Shown in pieces: positions 8,900-18,522 of a DNA stretch of 64,000 bases; positions within the stretch are counted from its first letter, which is position 1; each line of letters opens with the position of its first letter. The notes beneath the pieces were generated by a model. The model saw only the letters and a list, made by a program, of their open reading frames with translations. It was not told where the DNA came from and searched no databases. This DNA is from Paracoccus contaminans (GTDB taxonomy: Bacteria; Pseudomonadota; Alphaproteobacteria; Rhodobacterales; Rhodobacteraceae). The stretch covers positions 372,001-436,000 of the forward strand of contig NZ_CP020612.1 of NCBI RefSeq assembly GCF_002105555.1, written 5' to 3'. A program made the translations under genes and the position numbers.

Positions 8900-10159
8900 T
8901 CAGTCCTGCACGGGGGGGGCGACCAGCCCGCCAAGCGCGACCATCCGCGCCAGTTCGGGATCGGCTGCCGGATTGGCCAGTGCAAAGCGGCTGGGCAGGG
9001 TAACAGGCGACAATTCGACATTCTTGACCACCTGCGCGCCTGGTGCGGCCGGTCCATAGGTCTGGCCGTCCAGCGCGAAATAGATCGCGCCCGAATTGCC
9101 CGTGCGCAGCGTGGGCGGCTGTTCGGTGGAGGGCAGCGCGAAACGCTCGCCCGCATCCATTGTCTTTTCCAGCAGCACCGTTCCGTCTGCGGCCCGCACC
9201 CTTACCCAGGCTGCCCGCGCCGCAAGGATCTCGATGCGCGGCGCATCGGGCGCAAGGGTGCGCACCGGCTGCGGCTCGCCCGCGCCGGGCGGCTGGCCGG
9301 CAATCTGGCCGGACAGTTGCGGGCCGACCTGCATTGCCAGCTGGCGGGCAGCGGCCCCCTGCGGCGCCGCCTCGGCCTGCCGGACAGGCTCGGTCCCTTC
9401 GGCGGGCAGGCCCGGGTCGATGGCCGCGATCGGCGTGTCGCGCGGGGTCAGCACCGGCACGTCCAGCGCCTGCGGGCGATAGACCCGGTCGAGCGCCTCG
9501 GGCTGGGGCAGGTCTGCAGCGCCCGTCTCGGCCTGATCCGCTACGCCGACATTCTGCACGGGATCGAGCGCGGCAATGACTGCCGGGGCCTGGTCCGAGG
9601 GCGTCAGGTTCACCTTCTGCACCTGCTGAAGCACCGACCAGCCCGCATAGCCCAGCCCGAAGACCAGCGCGACCAGCACCAGCAGCGAGCCGACCGCCCC
9701 CGGCTCGACCGAGGACCAGAAGCTTTCGCGCTGCGGGATGAACAGCGCCTTGGGGTTGGCCAGCGCCTCTGCCGGATCAGACGGGCGCCGGGTCGGCTTG
9801 GGCCCGGCGGCTGCCGGGGCCATGCCGTGGATCGGCTGAAAGCCGGATTCGGCGCAGAACCGGCGGAACACCCAGTCCTGATCCATCCCCAGATAACGCG
9901 CATAGGAACGGACATAGCCCGAGATGAAGCTGGGCGCGTCAAAGGCCGAGATGTCGCAATTCTCGATCGCGGCGACATAGGAGGCGCGGATCCGCAGCTC
10001 GCGCTGGACATCCAGCAGCGACTTGCCCAGCGTGGCCCGTTCGCCGCGCATGATGTCGCCCAGGCGCATCTCGAAATCGTCGAAGCCCGGCGCTGCCCCA
10101 GCCGCGCCGACATCCTGCATGGAACCGTCCGCGATCGCCGACGCCCGCACCCCGATCAT
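8900..10159 (-). CDS. RodZ-like helix-turn-helix membrane protein (DUF4115)
   Basis: Single-pass membrane protein with a cytoplasmic helix-turn-helix domain of the RodZ/Xre type (about residues 31-103; note GDIMRGERATLGKSLLDVQ and GYVRSYARYLGMD). A proline-rich linker follows, then one transmembrane helix (about 155-176), a long Ala/Pro-rich periplasmic stretch and a C-terminal DUF4115-like beta domain (about 310-395: WVRVRAADGTVLLEKTMDAGE). RodZ links MreB filaments to cell-wall synthesis in rod-shaped cells. In short-rod or coccoid Rhodobacteraceae the role is less certain, so I give no symbol. The start at the ATG 10157-10159 is the first in frame; M14 is an alternative. Confidence 0.85.
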   Translation of the reverse strand: MIGVRASAIADGSMQDVGAAGAAPGFDDFEMRLGDIMRGERATLGKSLLDVQRELRIRASYVAAIENCDISAFDAPSFISGYVRSYARYLGMDQDWVFRRFCAESGFQPIHGMAPAAAGPKPTRRPSDPAEALANPKALFIPQRESFWSSVEPGAVGSLLVLVALVFGLGYAGWSVLQQVQKVNLTPSDQAPAVIAALDPVQNVGVADQAETGAADLPQPEALDRVYRPQALDVPVLTPRDTPIAAIDPGLPAEGTEPVRQAEAAPQGAAARQLAMQVGPQLSGQIAGQPPGAGEPQPVRTLAPDAPRIEILAARAAWVRVRAADGTVLLEKTMDAGERFALPSTEQPPTLRTGNSGAIYFALDGQTYGPAAPGAQVVKNVELSPVTLPSRFALANPAADPELARMVALGGLVAPPVQD

Positions 10160-10271
10160 CCCTGCCTGCCTCGCCTCGCATCGCCGATCCGCCGCCCGCA
10201 GACGAATCCGGCATTATTTGGTTATCGGCAGATTATCACTGCCCTGCGATGTTATACACCGCAGAGTTGCG

Positions 10272-11501
10272 TCACGCCACGTTGTGCGCGCGATTCAGCG
10301 CGCAGCGTGACCAGAGCGCATCCATGGCCCGCACCAGATGGTCGATCTGCCGCGCGTCATGGACCGGCGAGGGCGTGAAGCGCAGCCGTTCCGTGCCGCG
10401 CGGGACGGTGGGAAAGTTGATCGGCTGCACATAGATGCCGTAATCGGCCAGCAGCATGTCCGACAGCGCCTTGCAGTGGACGGGGTTGCCGACATGGACC
10501 GGGACGATATGGCTGCCGCGGTCGTCGATGGGCATGCCCAGACCCTTCAGCCGCATCTTGAGGATGCGCGCGTGCAGCTGCTGGGCATCGCGCAGCACCT
10601 GCCCGCCAGGGGTCTTGAGAAAGGCGATCGAGGCCGCCGCCCCCGCAGCCACGGCCGGGGGGATCGAGGTGGTGAAGATGAAGCCCGGCGCATAGCTGCG
10701 GATCGCGTCGCACATCCGCGCGCTGGCCGCGATATAGCCGCCGAACACGCCGAAGGCCTTGCCCAGCGTGCCGTTGAAGATGTCGATGCGGTCCATCAGC
10801 CCGTCGCGCTCGGCCACGCCGCCGCCGCGGCGGCCATACATGCCGACGGCGTGAACCTCGTCCAGATAGGTCAGCGCCCCGAATTCCGCCGCCAGGTCGC
10901 AGATCTCGGCGATGGGGCCGAAATCGCCATCCATCGAATAGATGGATTCAAAGGCGATCAGCTTGGGCGCGGCAGGATCGTCGGCGGCCAGCAGCTCGCG
11001 CAGATGGGCCAGGTCATTGTGGCGGAAGATGCGCTTGGCCCCGGCCTCGCGGCGGATGCCCTCGATCATCGAGGCGTGGTTCAGTTCGTCCGAATAGATG
11101 ATGAGGCCGGGGAACAGCTTGCGCAGCGTGGACAGCGTCGCATCATTGGCGATGTAGGCCGAGGAAAAGACCAGCGCGGCCTCTTTCCCGTGCAGGTCGG
11201 CCAGTTCGCCTTCCAGCCGCTTGTGATAGACGGTCGTGCCCGAGATGTTGCGCGTTCCGCCCGAGCCCGCGCCCGTGGCGTCCAGCGCCTGGTGCATCGC
11301 CGCCAGCACGACGGGATGCTGGCCCATGCCCAGGTAATCATTGCCGCACCAGATGGTGATTTCCTGTTCGCCCCCGTCGGGGCGGTTCCAGATCGCCTTG
11401 GGATAGGCGCCCTTGCGCCGTTCCAGATCAATGAACACACGATAGCGGCCTTCGTCATGCAGGCGCTGGATCGCCTGGTCAAGTGCTGCATCATAGTCCA
11501 T
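10272..11501 (-). CDS. hemA: 5-aminolevulinate synthase
   Basis: PLP enzyme of the C4 (Shemin) route that condenses glycine and succinyl-CoA to 5-aminolevulinate, the first step of haem and tetrapyrrole synthesis in alphaproteobacteria. I chose the ATG at 11499-11501 (409 aa, the usual length, starting [11 protein letters not shown]); the frame stays open to 11639 but the extra residues do not look coding. Family motifs visible are [13 protein letters not shown], the [11 protein letters not shown] substrate loop, the [10 protein letters not shown] aspartate region and the PLP lysine in [10 protein letters not shown]. It is divergent from the M20 peptidase. I found no clear FNR-type site in the 178 bp between them. 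Confidence 0.97.
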   Translation of the reverse strand: MDYDAALDQAIQRLHDEGRYRVFIDLERRKGAYPKAIWNRPDGGEQEITIWCGNDYLGMGQHPVVLAAMHQALDATGAGSGGTRNISGTTVYHKRLEGELADLHGKEAALVFSSAYIANDATLSTLRKLFPGLIIYSDELNHASMIEGIRREAGAKRIFRHNDLAHLRELLAADDPAAPKLIAFESIYSMDGDFGPIAEICDLAAEFGALTYLDEVHAVGMYGRRGGGVAERDGLMDRIDIFNGTLGKAFGVFGGYIAASARMCDAIRSYAPGFIFTTSIPPAVAAGAAASIAFLKTPGGQVLRDAQQLHARILKMRLKGLGMPIDDRGSHIVPVHVGNPVHCKALSDMLLADYGIYVQPINFPTVPRGTERLRFTPSPVHDARQIDHLVRAMDALWSRCALNRAHNVA

Positions 11502-11679
11502 CGCTGGCTCCCTCGCGTAACGGGCTGGGCTTGCGTCGCGGGCCTGTCGGGACCATCGTCCCGGCCGCGGCAGCTTCCTGATAACGACCAACGCCGCAGA
11601 ATGACATGGCAAAAATCCCGTGATGCGACAAAAGGACACCGCGGGAAGTTGATGGATCCAATCGGAAAAGGATGGGGCG

Positions 11680-13065
11680 ATGGAAACCGATGACAGGCTG
11701 GGCGAGGTGCTCGGGGCGCTTGACGCAGGACTTCCGGCGGCGCTGGACCGGCTGATCGACTTCGTTCGTATCCCTTCGGTCTCGACCGATCCGGCCTATG
11801 CGGCGGATGTGCGCCGGGCCGCGGAATGGCTGCGCGGCGAACTCGCCGCCCTCGGGTTCGAGGCCGCCTTGCGCGAGACGGCCGGCCATCCGGTGGTGCT
11901 GGCCCGTTCCGCGCCGGGCGGAGGGCGTTCGCTGCTGTTCTATGGCCATTACGATGTCCAGCCGGTGGACCCGGTGGAGCTGTGGGACCATGATCCCTTC
12001 GACGCCCGTGTCGAGGACCGCGCGGCCGGCGCGGTGATCCGCGGCCGCGGCGCCTCGGACGACAAGGGGCAGCTGATGACCTTTGTCGAGGCATGCCGGG
12101 CCTGGAAGGCGGTGCATGGCAGCGTGCCGGCCGGGCTGACCTTGCTGTTCGAGGGCGAGGAGGAGTGCGGCTCGCCCTCGCTGGCGCCGTTCTTGGCCGC
12201 CCATGCGGACGAGCTGCGCGCCAGCCTGGCGCTGATCTGCGACACGGGCATGTATGCCGACGGCCGGCCCGCGATCACCACCCAGCTGCGCGGCCTGATG
12301 GGCGAGGAGATCGTCGTGCGCGCCGCCGACCGCGACCTGCATTCGGGCAATTTCGGCGGCCTTGCGGCGAACCCGATCCAGGTGCTGGTGAACGCGCTGG
12401 CCGGCATCAAGGACGACAGCGGGCGGGTGACGCTGCCCGGCTTTTACGATGGCGTGGACGAGCTGACGAACCAGCTGCGCGCCGACTGGGACGATCTGGG
12501 CTTTGACGCCGCGGAATACCTCTCGCGCGTGGGGCTGAGCCAGCCGATCGGCGAACGCGGCCGCACCGGGCTGGAAATGGTATGGAACCGCCCCACCTTT
12601 GAGATCAACGGCATCGCCGGGGGCTATGCGGGCGACGGGTTCAAGACCGTGCTTCCGGCCGAAGCGCGGGCCAAGGTGTCCTGCCGCCTCGTCGGCACCC
12701 AGGACCCCGAGGCGATTCGCGCGGCCCTGCAGGCCCATGTGCGCGCCCATGTCCCTGCGGATTGCACGGTCGAGTTCCACCCTCATGGCAGCGCGCCGGC
12801 CAGCCGCATGGACATCACCGACCCCGCCTTTGCCGCCGCGCGCGCAGCCCTGACCGAGGAATGGGGACGCGAGGCGGCCTATATCGGGGCGGGCGGTTCG
12901 ATCCCCGTCGGCGGTGATTTTCAGCGTATCCTGGGCATGGATGTCATGCTGATCGGCTTTGGCCGGGATGATGACCGCATCCATTCGCCGAACGAGAAAT
13001 ACAACGTCGAAAGCTTTGCCAAGGGCGCGCGCAGCTGGGCCAGGGTGCTGGCCGCCATCCGCTGA
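11680..13065 (+). CDS. M20-family metallopeptidase (dipeptidase-like)
   Basis: Di-zinc exopeptidase of the M20 family, likely a cytoplasmic dipeptidase or aminoacyl hydrolase; the substrate cannot be read from sequence. The 461 aa product shows the zinc histidine and following aspartate in [12 protein letters not shown], the bridging aspartate in [10 protein letters not shown] and the catalytic glutamate pair in [11 protein letters not shown] lid/dimerisation domain (about 190-400) contains [10 protein letters not shown]. Near the C-terminus [12 protein letters not shown] and HSPNEKYN complete the M20 pattern. The ATG at 11680 follows a GGATGGGG stretch. A GC-rich 8 bp hairpin lies just after the stop codon. 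Confidence 0.92.
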   Translation: METDDRLGEVLGALDAGLPAALDRLIDFVRIPSVSTDPAYAADVRRAAEWLRGELAALGFEAALRETAGHPVVLARSAPGGGRSLLFYGHYDVQPVDPVELWDHDPFDARVEDRAAGAVIRGRGASDDKGQLMTFVEACRAWKAVHGSVPAGLTLLFEGEEECGSPSLAPFLAAHADELRASLALICDTGMYADGRPAITTQLRGLMGEEIVVRAADRDLHSGNFGGLAANPIQVLVNALAGIKDDSGRVTLPGFYDGVDELTNQLRADWDDLGFDAAEYLSRVGLSQPIGERGRTGLEMVWNRPTFEINGIAGGYAGDGFKTVLPAEARAKVSCRLVGTQDPEAIRAALQAHVRAHVPADCTVEFHPHGSAPASRMDITDPAFAAARAALTEEWGREAAYIGAGGSIPVGGDFQRILGMDVMLIGFGRDDDRIHSPNEKYNVESFAKGARSWARVLAAIR

Positions 13066-13075
13066 GATCCCTGCG

Positions 13076-13100
13076 GGCGGCGCGCCCGAGCGGCGCCGCC
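13076..13100 (+). terminator. GC-rich hairpin after the M20 peptidase gene
   Basis: GGCGGCGC (13076-13083) pairs perfectly with GCGCCGCC (13093-13100) starting 10 bp after the stop. No T run follows; probably a weak terminator or 3'-end stabiliser. Confidence 0.4.
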
Positions 13101-13452
13101 GCCTTGCCCTTGGCCGCCCCGCTGCGGGTGGCGGGGCCGCCGCATCATCCTGGACCCGCGCCAGCCACTTGCCCGACATCCGATGGATCTGTGGCAAAAC
13201 GACCGCCCGCGGCGCAACGGCACTGCGCTCTCCGGCGCTTCTGCCCCGGGGCAGAGGCGGGATGGCCGGGTTGCCGCCAGACGCGGGCAGCCGGATTTTT
13301 GCAGGGCTGCCGCCGCAGGGCGGGGCGGCGCAGCAAGGCGGCAGGTGCGGGGCGGCTGCCGTCTTGATGCTGCGGCACGAAGGGGCGGCGCAACTTGAAC
13401 CGGGCAGCCCGAAGGGCTAGGTGAAACAGGCTTTCGCCCGAGGAATGTCCCA
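13101..13452 (+). other. Intergenic region without a recognisable gene
   Basis: About 350 bp of very GC-rich sequence between the M20 peptidase and fdxA. No open frame has a ribosome-binding site or familiar residues. At its right end a possible fdxA promoter, TTGAAC (13395-13400), 17 bp, TAGGTG (13418-13423), is weak in the -10 box. A GAGGA ribosome-binding site follows. Confidence 0.4.
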
Positions 13453-13791
13453 ATGACCTATGTCGTGACCGACAACTGCATCATGTGCAAATATACAGAT
13501 TGCGTAGAGGTCTGCCCGGTGGATTGCTTCTACGAGGGCGAGAACACGCTGGTCATTCATCCCGACGAATGCATCGATTGCGGCGTATGCGAGCCTGAAT
13601 GCCCGGCTGATGCGATCCGCCCCGATACCGAGCCGGCGATGGAATCCTGGGTCGCGTTCAATCGCAAATATGCCGATCAATGGCCGGTCATCACCCGCAA
13701 GAAGGAGCCATTGCCCGGCTATCAGGCGATGGACGGCCTGCCCGGCAAGCTGGAAAAATATTTCTCGCCCAATCCCGGCGAAGGCGACTGA
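13453..13791 (+). CDS. fdxA: Seven-iron ferredoxin FdxA
   Basis: Low-potential electron carrier with one [3Fe-4S] and one [4Fe-4S] cluster, as in Azotobacter ferredoxin I. In the 112 aa product, by analogy with that protein, C9, C17 and C50 would bind the 3Fe cluster and C21, C40, C43 and C46 the 4Fe cluster, leaving C12 and C25 free. The C-terminal tail (residues about 60-112) is the usual acidic extension of this class. The ATG is preceded by GAGGAATG. It may supply electrons to enzymes such as IspG, but nothing in the sequence proves that. carD follows 275 bp downstream with its own likely promoter. Confidence 0.96.
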   Translation: MTYVVTDNCIMCKYTDCVEVCPVDCFYEGENTLVIHPDECIDCGVCEPECPADAIRPDTEPAMESWVAFNRKYADQWPVITRKKEPLPGYQAMDGLPGKLEKYFSPNPGEGD

Positions 13792-13813
13792 TCGGGCGCA
13801 GTGCGACTGATTG

Positions 13814-13838
13814 CCCGGTGCGGGGCCCCCGCGCCGGG
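13814..13838 (+). terminator. Hairpin after fdxA
   Basis: CCCGGTGCGG (13814-13823) and CCGCGCCGGG (13829-13838) form a 10 bp stem with one G-T pair and a 5-base loop, 22 bp after the fdxA stop. No T run follows. Confidence 0.45.
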
Positions 13839-13870
13839 GCCGTCGGGTGACAGCCTACAGGCGCAAGTTG

Positions 13871-13907
13871 AATCCCCTTTGTCATCAAGGGTGATTCGTG
13901 ATACAAG
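13871..13907 (+). promoter_or_regulatory. Predicted carD promoter overlapping an inverted repeat
   Basis: TTGTCA (13879-13884), a 17 bp spacer and TACAAG (13902-13907) make a plausible sigma-70 promoter. The -35 box lies inside a near-palindrome, AATCCCCTTTG (13871-13881) and CAAGGGTGATT (13886-13896), which could be an operator. The stretch is noticeably richer in A and T than its surroundings. The carD ATG is about 160 bp downstream. Confidence 0.4.
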
Positions 13908-14066
13908 ATTTTCATATTGCCGTGTCGCCCGCCTGATGGCCCTGCCCCTTGGGGCAATGGTCGCCGGTTTCGGGACCGGCCACCACAGATCATCGTGGAG
14001 CCCTTGACAGGACGGTATCCTGCCCTTGGGTTCCTGTGCCCCGCACGGCACCGCCTGGAAGGAAGA

Positions 14067-14579
14067 ATGATGTCCAAGACCAAGAAGAACGAGTTTCGCC
14101 CTGACGATTTCGTGGTCTATCCGGCCCACGGGGTCGGCCGCATCGTCTCGATCGAGGAACAGCAGGTCGCCGGCCTGACGCTCGAGATGTTCGTGATCTC
14201 GTTCGAGAAGGACAAGATGACCCTGCGCGTTCCGACCGCACGCGCCGCGGAAATCGGGATGCGTTCGCTTGCCTCGCCCGACCTGGTGGACAAGGCGATG
14301 GAAACGCTCAAGGGCAAGGCGCGCGTCAAGCGCGCGATGTGGTCGCGCCGGGCGCAGGAATACGAACAGAAGATCAACTCGGGCGATCTGCTGTCGATTG
14401 CCGAGGTGGTGCGCGATCTGCACCGCAGCGACGATCAGCGCGAGCAGTCCTATTCCGAACGGCAGCTCTATGAGGCCGCGCTCGACCGCCTGACGCGCGA
14501 GGTTGCCGCCGTCAGCGGCATCGACGCGGGCGGCGCGCAGAAGAAGGTCGAGGCGGTGCTGACCGCCCGCGCCGCCTGA
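14067..14579 (+). CDS. carD: CarD/CdnL-family RNA polymerase-binding regulator
   Basis: Protein that binds the RNA polymerase beta subunit and stabilises open promoter complexes, chiefly at rRNA and growth genes in alphaproteobacteria. The 170 aa product has the N-terminal RNA polymerase-interacting Tudor-like domain (about 8-70: FVVYPAHGVGRI, LEMFVISFEKDKMTLRVP). A helical C-terminal DNA-contacting domain follows (about 75-165), with the typical RAMWSRRAQEYEQKI stretch. Two adjacent ATGs (14067 and 14070) follow a GGAAGGAAG ribosome-binding site; either could be used. A long upstream leader and an excellent terminator show it is a single-gene unit. Confidence 0.94.
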   Translation: MMSKTKKNEFRPDDFVVYPAHGVGRIVSIEEQQVAGLTLEMFVISFEKDKMTLRVPTARAAEIGMRSLASPDLVDKAMETLKGKARVKRAMWSRRAQEYEQKINSGDLLSIAEVVRDLHRSDDQREQSYSERQLYEAALDRLTREVAAVSGIDAGGAQKKVEAVLTARAA

Positions 14580-14599
14580 CCGCGGATCGGCCAAATGCC

Positions 14600-14627
14600 A
14601 AGGACCGCCCCTTCGGCGGTCCTTTTT
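14600..14627 (+). terminator. Rho-independent terminator of carD
   Basis: AAGGACCGCC (14600-14609) pairs with GGCGGTCCTT (14615-14624) around CCTTC and runs into TTTTT. It lies 20 bp after the carD stop. Confidence 0.9.
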
Positions 14628-15391
14628 CATTCCACGCAAGGGCGCGGCAAGCTGCGCGGCGGGTGTGTCGCAGCGCCCTCGCAGGAAACAGGGATCAGGC
14701 CGCGCTTGCTGCGCCTGTTCCGGGGCTGGCTGCCCTGCCCTCTCCGCTCCGCCGTCCGCCCCCTGCTGCTCTGCGGGGCTTTGTCCTGCCGCCGCCTCGT
14801 CGCTTTGCCTCGGCCGACAGGGGCGGGGGGCAGCGGCCATGCGGATGGGGCGCCAGCGCGATGACTTGCGGCAGCAGCCGGCGACGCATGGCATTCGCCG
14901 CGGCGATCCGCCGATCCGGCCAGCCGATGACGCCTGCAACGCTTTCGCAAGGCGGCTGCCTTGGCCGGCAGCGGCACGCCCGCCTTGGCAAGGCCAAAGG
15001 CCATGACGCCGCCCACACGCACCGCATGCGGGCACAACCGCTGGGCAAAAGCCGGCTTACGGGCCATCCGTCTCAGGCCTATCAGACGGCCCTGCCCGCC
15101 AAGGCGCCCTCTGCAAAGCCGCAGGCGGACAGGGCAGCCGGGCGCCCTGCCCGTTCCCGCTGGCCGGGGGCGGCGCCCGGCGGCGCCTCGAACAGGCCGC
15201 GCGCGGCCGGCCCTAGCCCCCGCCGAGGGACGAGGAACAGCATGCGGCAAACCGGCATCTGGCCCTGGTGAACCGCAATACGCTAAGAATCATCGGCGAT
15301 GGCGGGCTGCTCTCAAGCCCGCTGGACCCATTGCGCCTGTCATCGGGGCGCCGCCTGCGCGGCACCTCTTTTTCCTCAGCCTGGATTCCCG
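14628..15391 (+). other. 764 bp intergenic region, no convincing gene
   Basis: Very GC-rich sequence between the carD terminator and macA. Every open frame here lacks a ribosome-binding site and has the Arg/Pro/Ala-rich composition of chance frames. I see imperfect GCCCTGCCC-type direct and inverted repeats at 15088-15165 but no tRNA or recognisable structured RNA. The macA promoter presumably lies near the right end. Confidence 0.4.
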
Positions 15392-16546
15392 ATGAAACGG
15401 ATTGCCATCGTTGCCATTCTCATCGCGCTTGCCGGGGCGCTGTGGTGGTGGACCTCGCGCAGCGAAGCCGTCGCCCCGCCGGTTCTGGCGCAGGCAAGGA
15501 TCGGCACCGTGACGCAGACGGTCCTCGCATCGGGGATGCTCGAGGCGCGCGAACTGGTCAGCGTGGGCGCGCGGGCCTCGGGACAGATCCAGACGCTTGC
15601 CGTCAAGCTGGGCGATAACGTCAAGGCGGGCGATCTGATCGCACAGATCGAAAGCCAGAACCAGCAGAACACCGTCCTTCAGGCCGAGGCCGCTCTGGCC
15701 CAGATCAACGCGCAGATTTCCGCCAAGGAAGCCGCCCTTGTCCGTGACGAGCTGATCCTGGACCGCCAGCAGGCATTGGGAAAAAGCAATATCTCGGCCC
15801 GCGGCACGGTCGAAAGCGCGCAGGCCGACGTGGCCGTCGGCAAGGCAGATATCGAGGCGCTGAAGGCACAGAAAGCCAGCGCCGAGGTCAGCATGGCCAA
15901 CGCCCGGACCGAACTTGAGCGCACCCGCATCACCGCGCCCATGGATGGCACCGTCGTGGCGGTGGTCGTCAAGCAGGGCCAGACGGTGAATGCGGCGCAG
16001 TCGGCCCCCACCATCGTCAAGATCGCCGACCTGTCCACCATGCTCGTCAAGGTCGAGATTTCCGAGGCCGACGTGATGGCCGTCCATCCCGGCCAGACGG
16101 CCAGCTTCACCACGCTGGGTGCCCCCGATGAGGTGTTCGAGGCAAGGGTCGCGGAAATCGAACCCGCCCCCACCGAAATCGCCGACAGCGACACCATCTC
16201 GTCCGACAAGGCCGTCTATTACAACGGCCTGCTGCAGGTCGCCAACCCTGGAGGGCGACTGCGCATCGGGATGAATGCCGAGGTTTCGATCCAGCTGGCG
16301 CAGGCAAGCAATGTCGTGACCGTCCCGGCCGCCGCCGTTCGGACGGATGCCGAGGGCAGCTATGTCGAAACCTGGGACGCGGCCACGCAGGCCCGCACCC
16401 GCCAGCCCGTCACCGTCGGGCTGAACGACAAGGTGACGGCCGAGATCACCGCAGGCCTTGCCGAAGGCGATAGTGTGATCGTCGGCGCCGCCGTGGCGGC
16501 CGCCGCCCCCGCGCAGGGCCGCCGCGGCCGGCCCGCGATGTTCTGA
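15392..16546 (+). CDS. macA: MacA-like periplasmic adaptor of a tripartite efflux pump
   Basis: Membrane-fusion protein linking an inner-membrane MacB transporter to an outer-membrane channel. I chose the ATG at 15392 (384 aa), which gives an N-terminal signal/anchor (KRIAIVAILIALAGALWWW); upstream in-frame codons look non-coding. A barrel-sandwich/lipoyl half (RASGQIQTLAVKLGDNVKAG, residues about 50-75) is followed by a long helical hairpin (about 85-185). The second lipoyl half (ITAPMDGTVVAVVVKQGQ) and beta-barrel and membrane-proximal domains come next. macB starts 8 bp after its stop. No TolC-like gene is present in the window, so the outer-membrane partner must be elsewhere. Confidence 0.92.
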   Translation: MKRIAIVAILIALAGALWWWTSRSEAVAPPVLAQARIGTVTQTVLASGMLEARELVSVGARASGQIQTLAVKLGDNVKAGDLIAQIESQNQQNTVLQAEAALAQINAQISAKEAALVRDELILDRQQALGKSNISARGTVESAQADVAVGKADIEALKAQKASAEVSMANARTELERTRITAPMDGTVVAVVVKQGQTVNAAQSAPTIVKIADLSTMLVKVEISEADVMAVHPGQTASFTTLGAPDEVFEARVAEIEPAPTEIADSDTISSDKAVYYNGLLQVANPGGRLRIGMNAEVSIQLAQASNVVTVPAAAVRTDAEGSYVETWDAATQARTRQPVTVGLNDKVTAEITAGLAEGDSVIVGAAVAAAAPAQGRRGRPAMF

Positions 16547-16554
16547 TCCCGCCG

Positions 16555-18522
16555 ATGGCCGCCCCTTCCCCCCATCCGCTCATCGCAGCGCGCAACATCA
16601 CGCGCAGCTTTGCCGCGGGCGATCAGGTCACGACCGTCCTGCACGGCGTCGATCTTGACATCCATGCGGGCGAATTCGTGGCCATCATCGGCGCCTCGGG
16701 CTCGGGCAAATCGACGCTGATGAACATCCTGGGCTGCCTCGATCGGCCGAGTTCGGGGCTCTACCGCTTTGACGGACAGGATGTGAGCCGCCTTGGGCCC
16801 GACCGGCTGGCCGAACTGCGGCGCGAGCATTTCGGCTTCATCTTCCAGCGCTATCAGCTGCTGGGCGATCTGGATGCCATCGGCAATGTCGAGGTGCCCG
16901 CGATCTATGCAGGCGAAGCGGCAGGCCCGCGCCGCACCCGAGCGCGCCAGCTGCTTGACAGGCTGGGCCTGGGCAGCCGGGTTGATCACCGCCCGTCCGA
17001 GCTGTCCGGCGGCCAGCAGCAGCGCGTCTCGGTCGCGCGCGCCCTGATGAACGGGGGCGAGGTGATCCTCGCGGACGAGCCAACCGGCGCGCTGGACACC
17101 GCCAGCAGCGCCGAGCTGATCGCCCTGCTGGAGCAGCTGAACGCCCAAGGGCACACGATCATCATGGTGACCCATGACCCCAAGGTCGCTGCCCATGCCC
17201 ATCGCGTGATCGAGATCAGCGACGGCCGGATCGTCGCAGACCGCAGGAACGACCGCATGGCGACGGGTGCCGGGGCCGGGATCGCCCTTGCGCTGCCCGA
17301 TGCGCGGCGGGCCGCGACCGGCAGTGCCCTGACCCGCCTGGGCGAGGCGTTGCAGATGGCGATGATTGCCCTGAATGCGCACCGGATGCGCAGCTTCCTG
17401 ACCATGCTTGGGATCATCATCGGCATCGCCTCTGTCGTTCTGGTGGTGGCGCTGGGGGCCGGCACGCAGGAAAAGGTGCTGCAGAACATCTCGTCGCTGG
17501 GCACCAACACGATCACCATCCGCGCCGGGCAGGGCTTTGGCGCGCGCGATGCGAACCGGATCAAGACCCTGGTCCCCTCGGACGCCCGCGCCCTGGCGCA
17601 ACAGGATTACGCCAAGGGCGTTTCCCCGGCCGTGTCGGCCAGCGCCACGGGCCAGGCTGGCGGGAATGAGGCGAGCGTGCAGATCAGCGGCGTGACCAAC
17701 GACTATTTCGCCCTGCGCTCCTATGTCACCGTGACCGGCAGCCAGTTCGATGCCGCCGACCTGTCCGAACGCAACCAGGTCGCGGTGATCGACGAGGACA
17801 CGCGCAACAGCTTTTTCGGCGCCGGTGCCGATCCGCTGGGGCAGACGCTGCTGCTGGGCCATGTGCCGGTGCGCATCATCGGCGTGGTGCGCTCCTCGGG
17901 CGCCAGCTTCGGGCCGAGCGCGCTGAATGTCTGGCTGCCCTATACCACGGTGATGACGCGCGTCTCGGGCCAGCGGAACCTCGACAGCATCACCGTGCAG
18001 GTCGAGGACGGCCATGACATGACCGAGGCGCAGAACCGCATCAACGCGCTGCTGCTGGAGCGTCACGGCACGCAGGATTTCTTCTTGCAAAACAGCGACA
18101 CGATCCGTTCCACCATCACCTCGACGGCGCGGACGCTGACGCTGCTGGTCGCGGCGATCGCGGTGATTTCGCTGGTGGTGGGCGGGATCGGGGTGATGAA
18201 CATCATGCTGGTGTCGGTGACCGAGCGCACCCGTGAAATCGGCGTTCGCATCGCCATCGGCGCCCGGCGATCGGACATCGTGGCCCAGTTCCTGATCGAG
18301 GCGGTGCTGGTCTGCCTTGTAGGGGGCATCCTTGGCGTGGCACTGGCGCTGAGCGGCGGGGCGCTGATCGGCTGGCTGTCCGAGAGCATCAGGCTCAGTT
18401 TCTCGATGCTGTCGATTGCGGTGGCATTCCTGTCCTCGACGCTGATCGGCGTCGCCTTCGGCTATCTGCCGGCCCGCTCGGCCGCCGAACTCGATCCGGT
18501 GGTGGCCCTGGCGCGCGAATGA
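16555..18522 (+). CDS. macB: MacB-like ABC transporter (ATPase fused to FtsX-type permease)
   Basis: Mechanotransmission ABC transporter that drives substrate (macrolides, lipopeptides, toxins or haem precursors in known cases) from the periplasm through MacA and an outer-membrane channel. In the 655 aa product the ATPase domain is N-terminal: Walker A GASGSGKST (46-54), signature LSGGQQQR (150-157), Walker B ILADEP (171-176). A first membrane helix (about 280-300, MLGIIIGIASVVLVVALGAG) leads to a large periplasmic domain. Three C-terminal helices follow, with the FtsX motif around MNIMLVSVTERTREIGVRIA. It is translated right after macA. Substrate is unknown. Confidence 0.94.
   Translation: MAAPSPHPLIAARNITRSFAAGDQVTTVLHGVDLDIHAGEFVAIIGASGSGKSTLMNILGCLDRPSSGLYRFDGQDVSRLGPDRLAELRREHFGFIFQRYQLLGDLDAIGNVEVPAIYAGEAAGPRRTRARQLLDRLGLGSRVDHRPSELSGGQQQRVSVARALMNGGEVILADEPTGALDTASSAELIALLEQLNAQGHTIIMVTHDPKVAAHAHRVIEISDGRIVADRRNDRMATGAGAGIALALPDARRAATGSALTRLGEALQMAMIALNAHRMRSFLTMLGIIIGIASVVLVVALGAGTQEKVLQNISSLGTNTITIRAGQGFGARDANRIKTLVPSDARALAQQDYAKGVSPAVSASATGQAGGNEASVQISGVTNDYFALRSYVTVTGSQFDAADLSERNQVAVIDEDTRNSFFGAGADPLGQTLLLGHVPVRIIGVVRSSGASFGPSALNVWLPYTTVMTRVSGQRNLDSITVQVEDGHDMTEAQNRINALLLERHGTQDFFLQNSDTIRSTITSTARTLTLLVAAIAVISLVVGGIGVMNIMLVSVTERTREIGVRIAIGARRSDIVAQFLIEAVLVCLVGGILGVALALSGGALIGWLSESIRLSFSMLSIAVAFLSSTLIGVAFGYLPARSAAELDPVVALARE

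Noticed and set aside
11502..11679. FNR-like site between hemA and the M20 peptidase
   Set aside because: TTGAT is followed by GGATCCAAT, which does not give the second half-site ATCAA at the right spacing.
13395..13423. fdxA promoter TTGAAC-17-TAGGTG
   Set aside because: The -10 box matches the consensus at too few positions to list as a feature.
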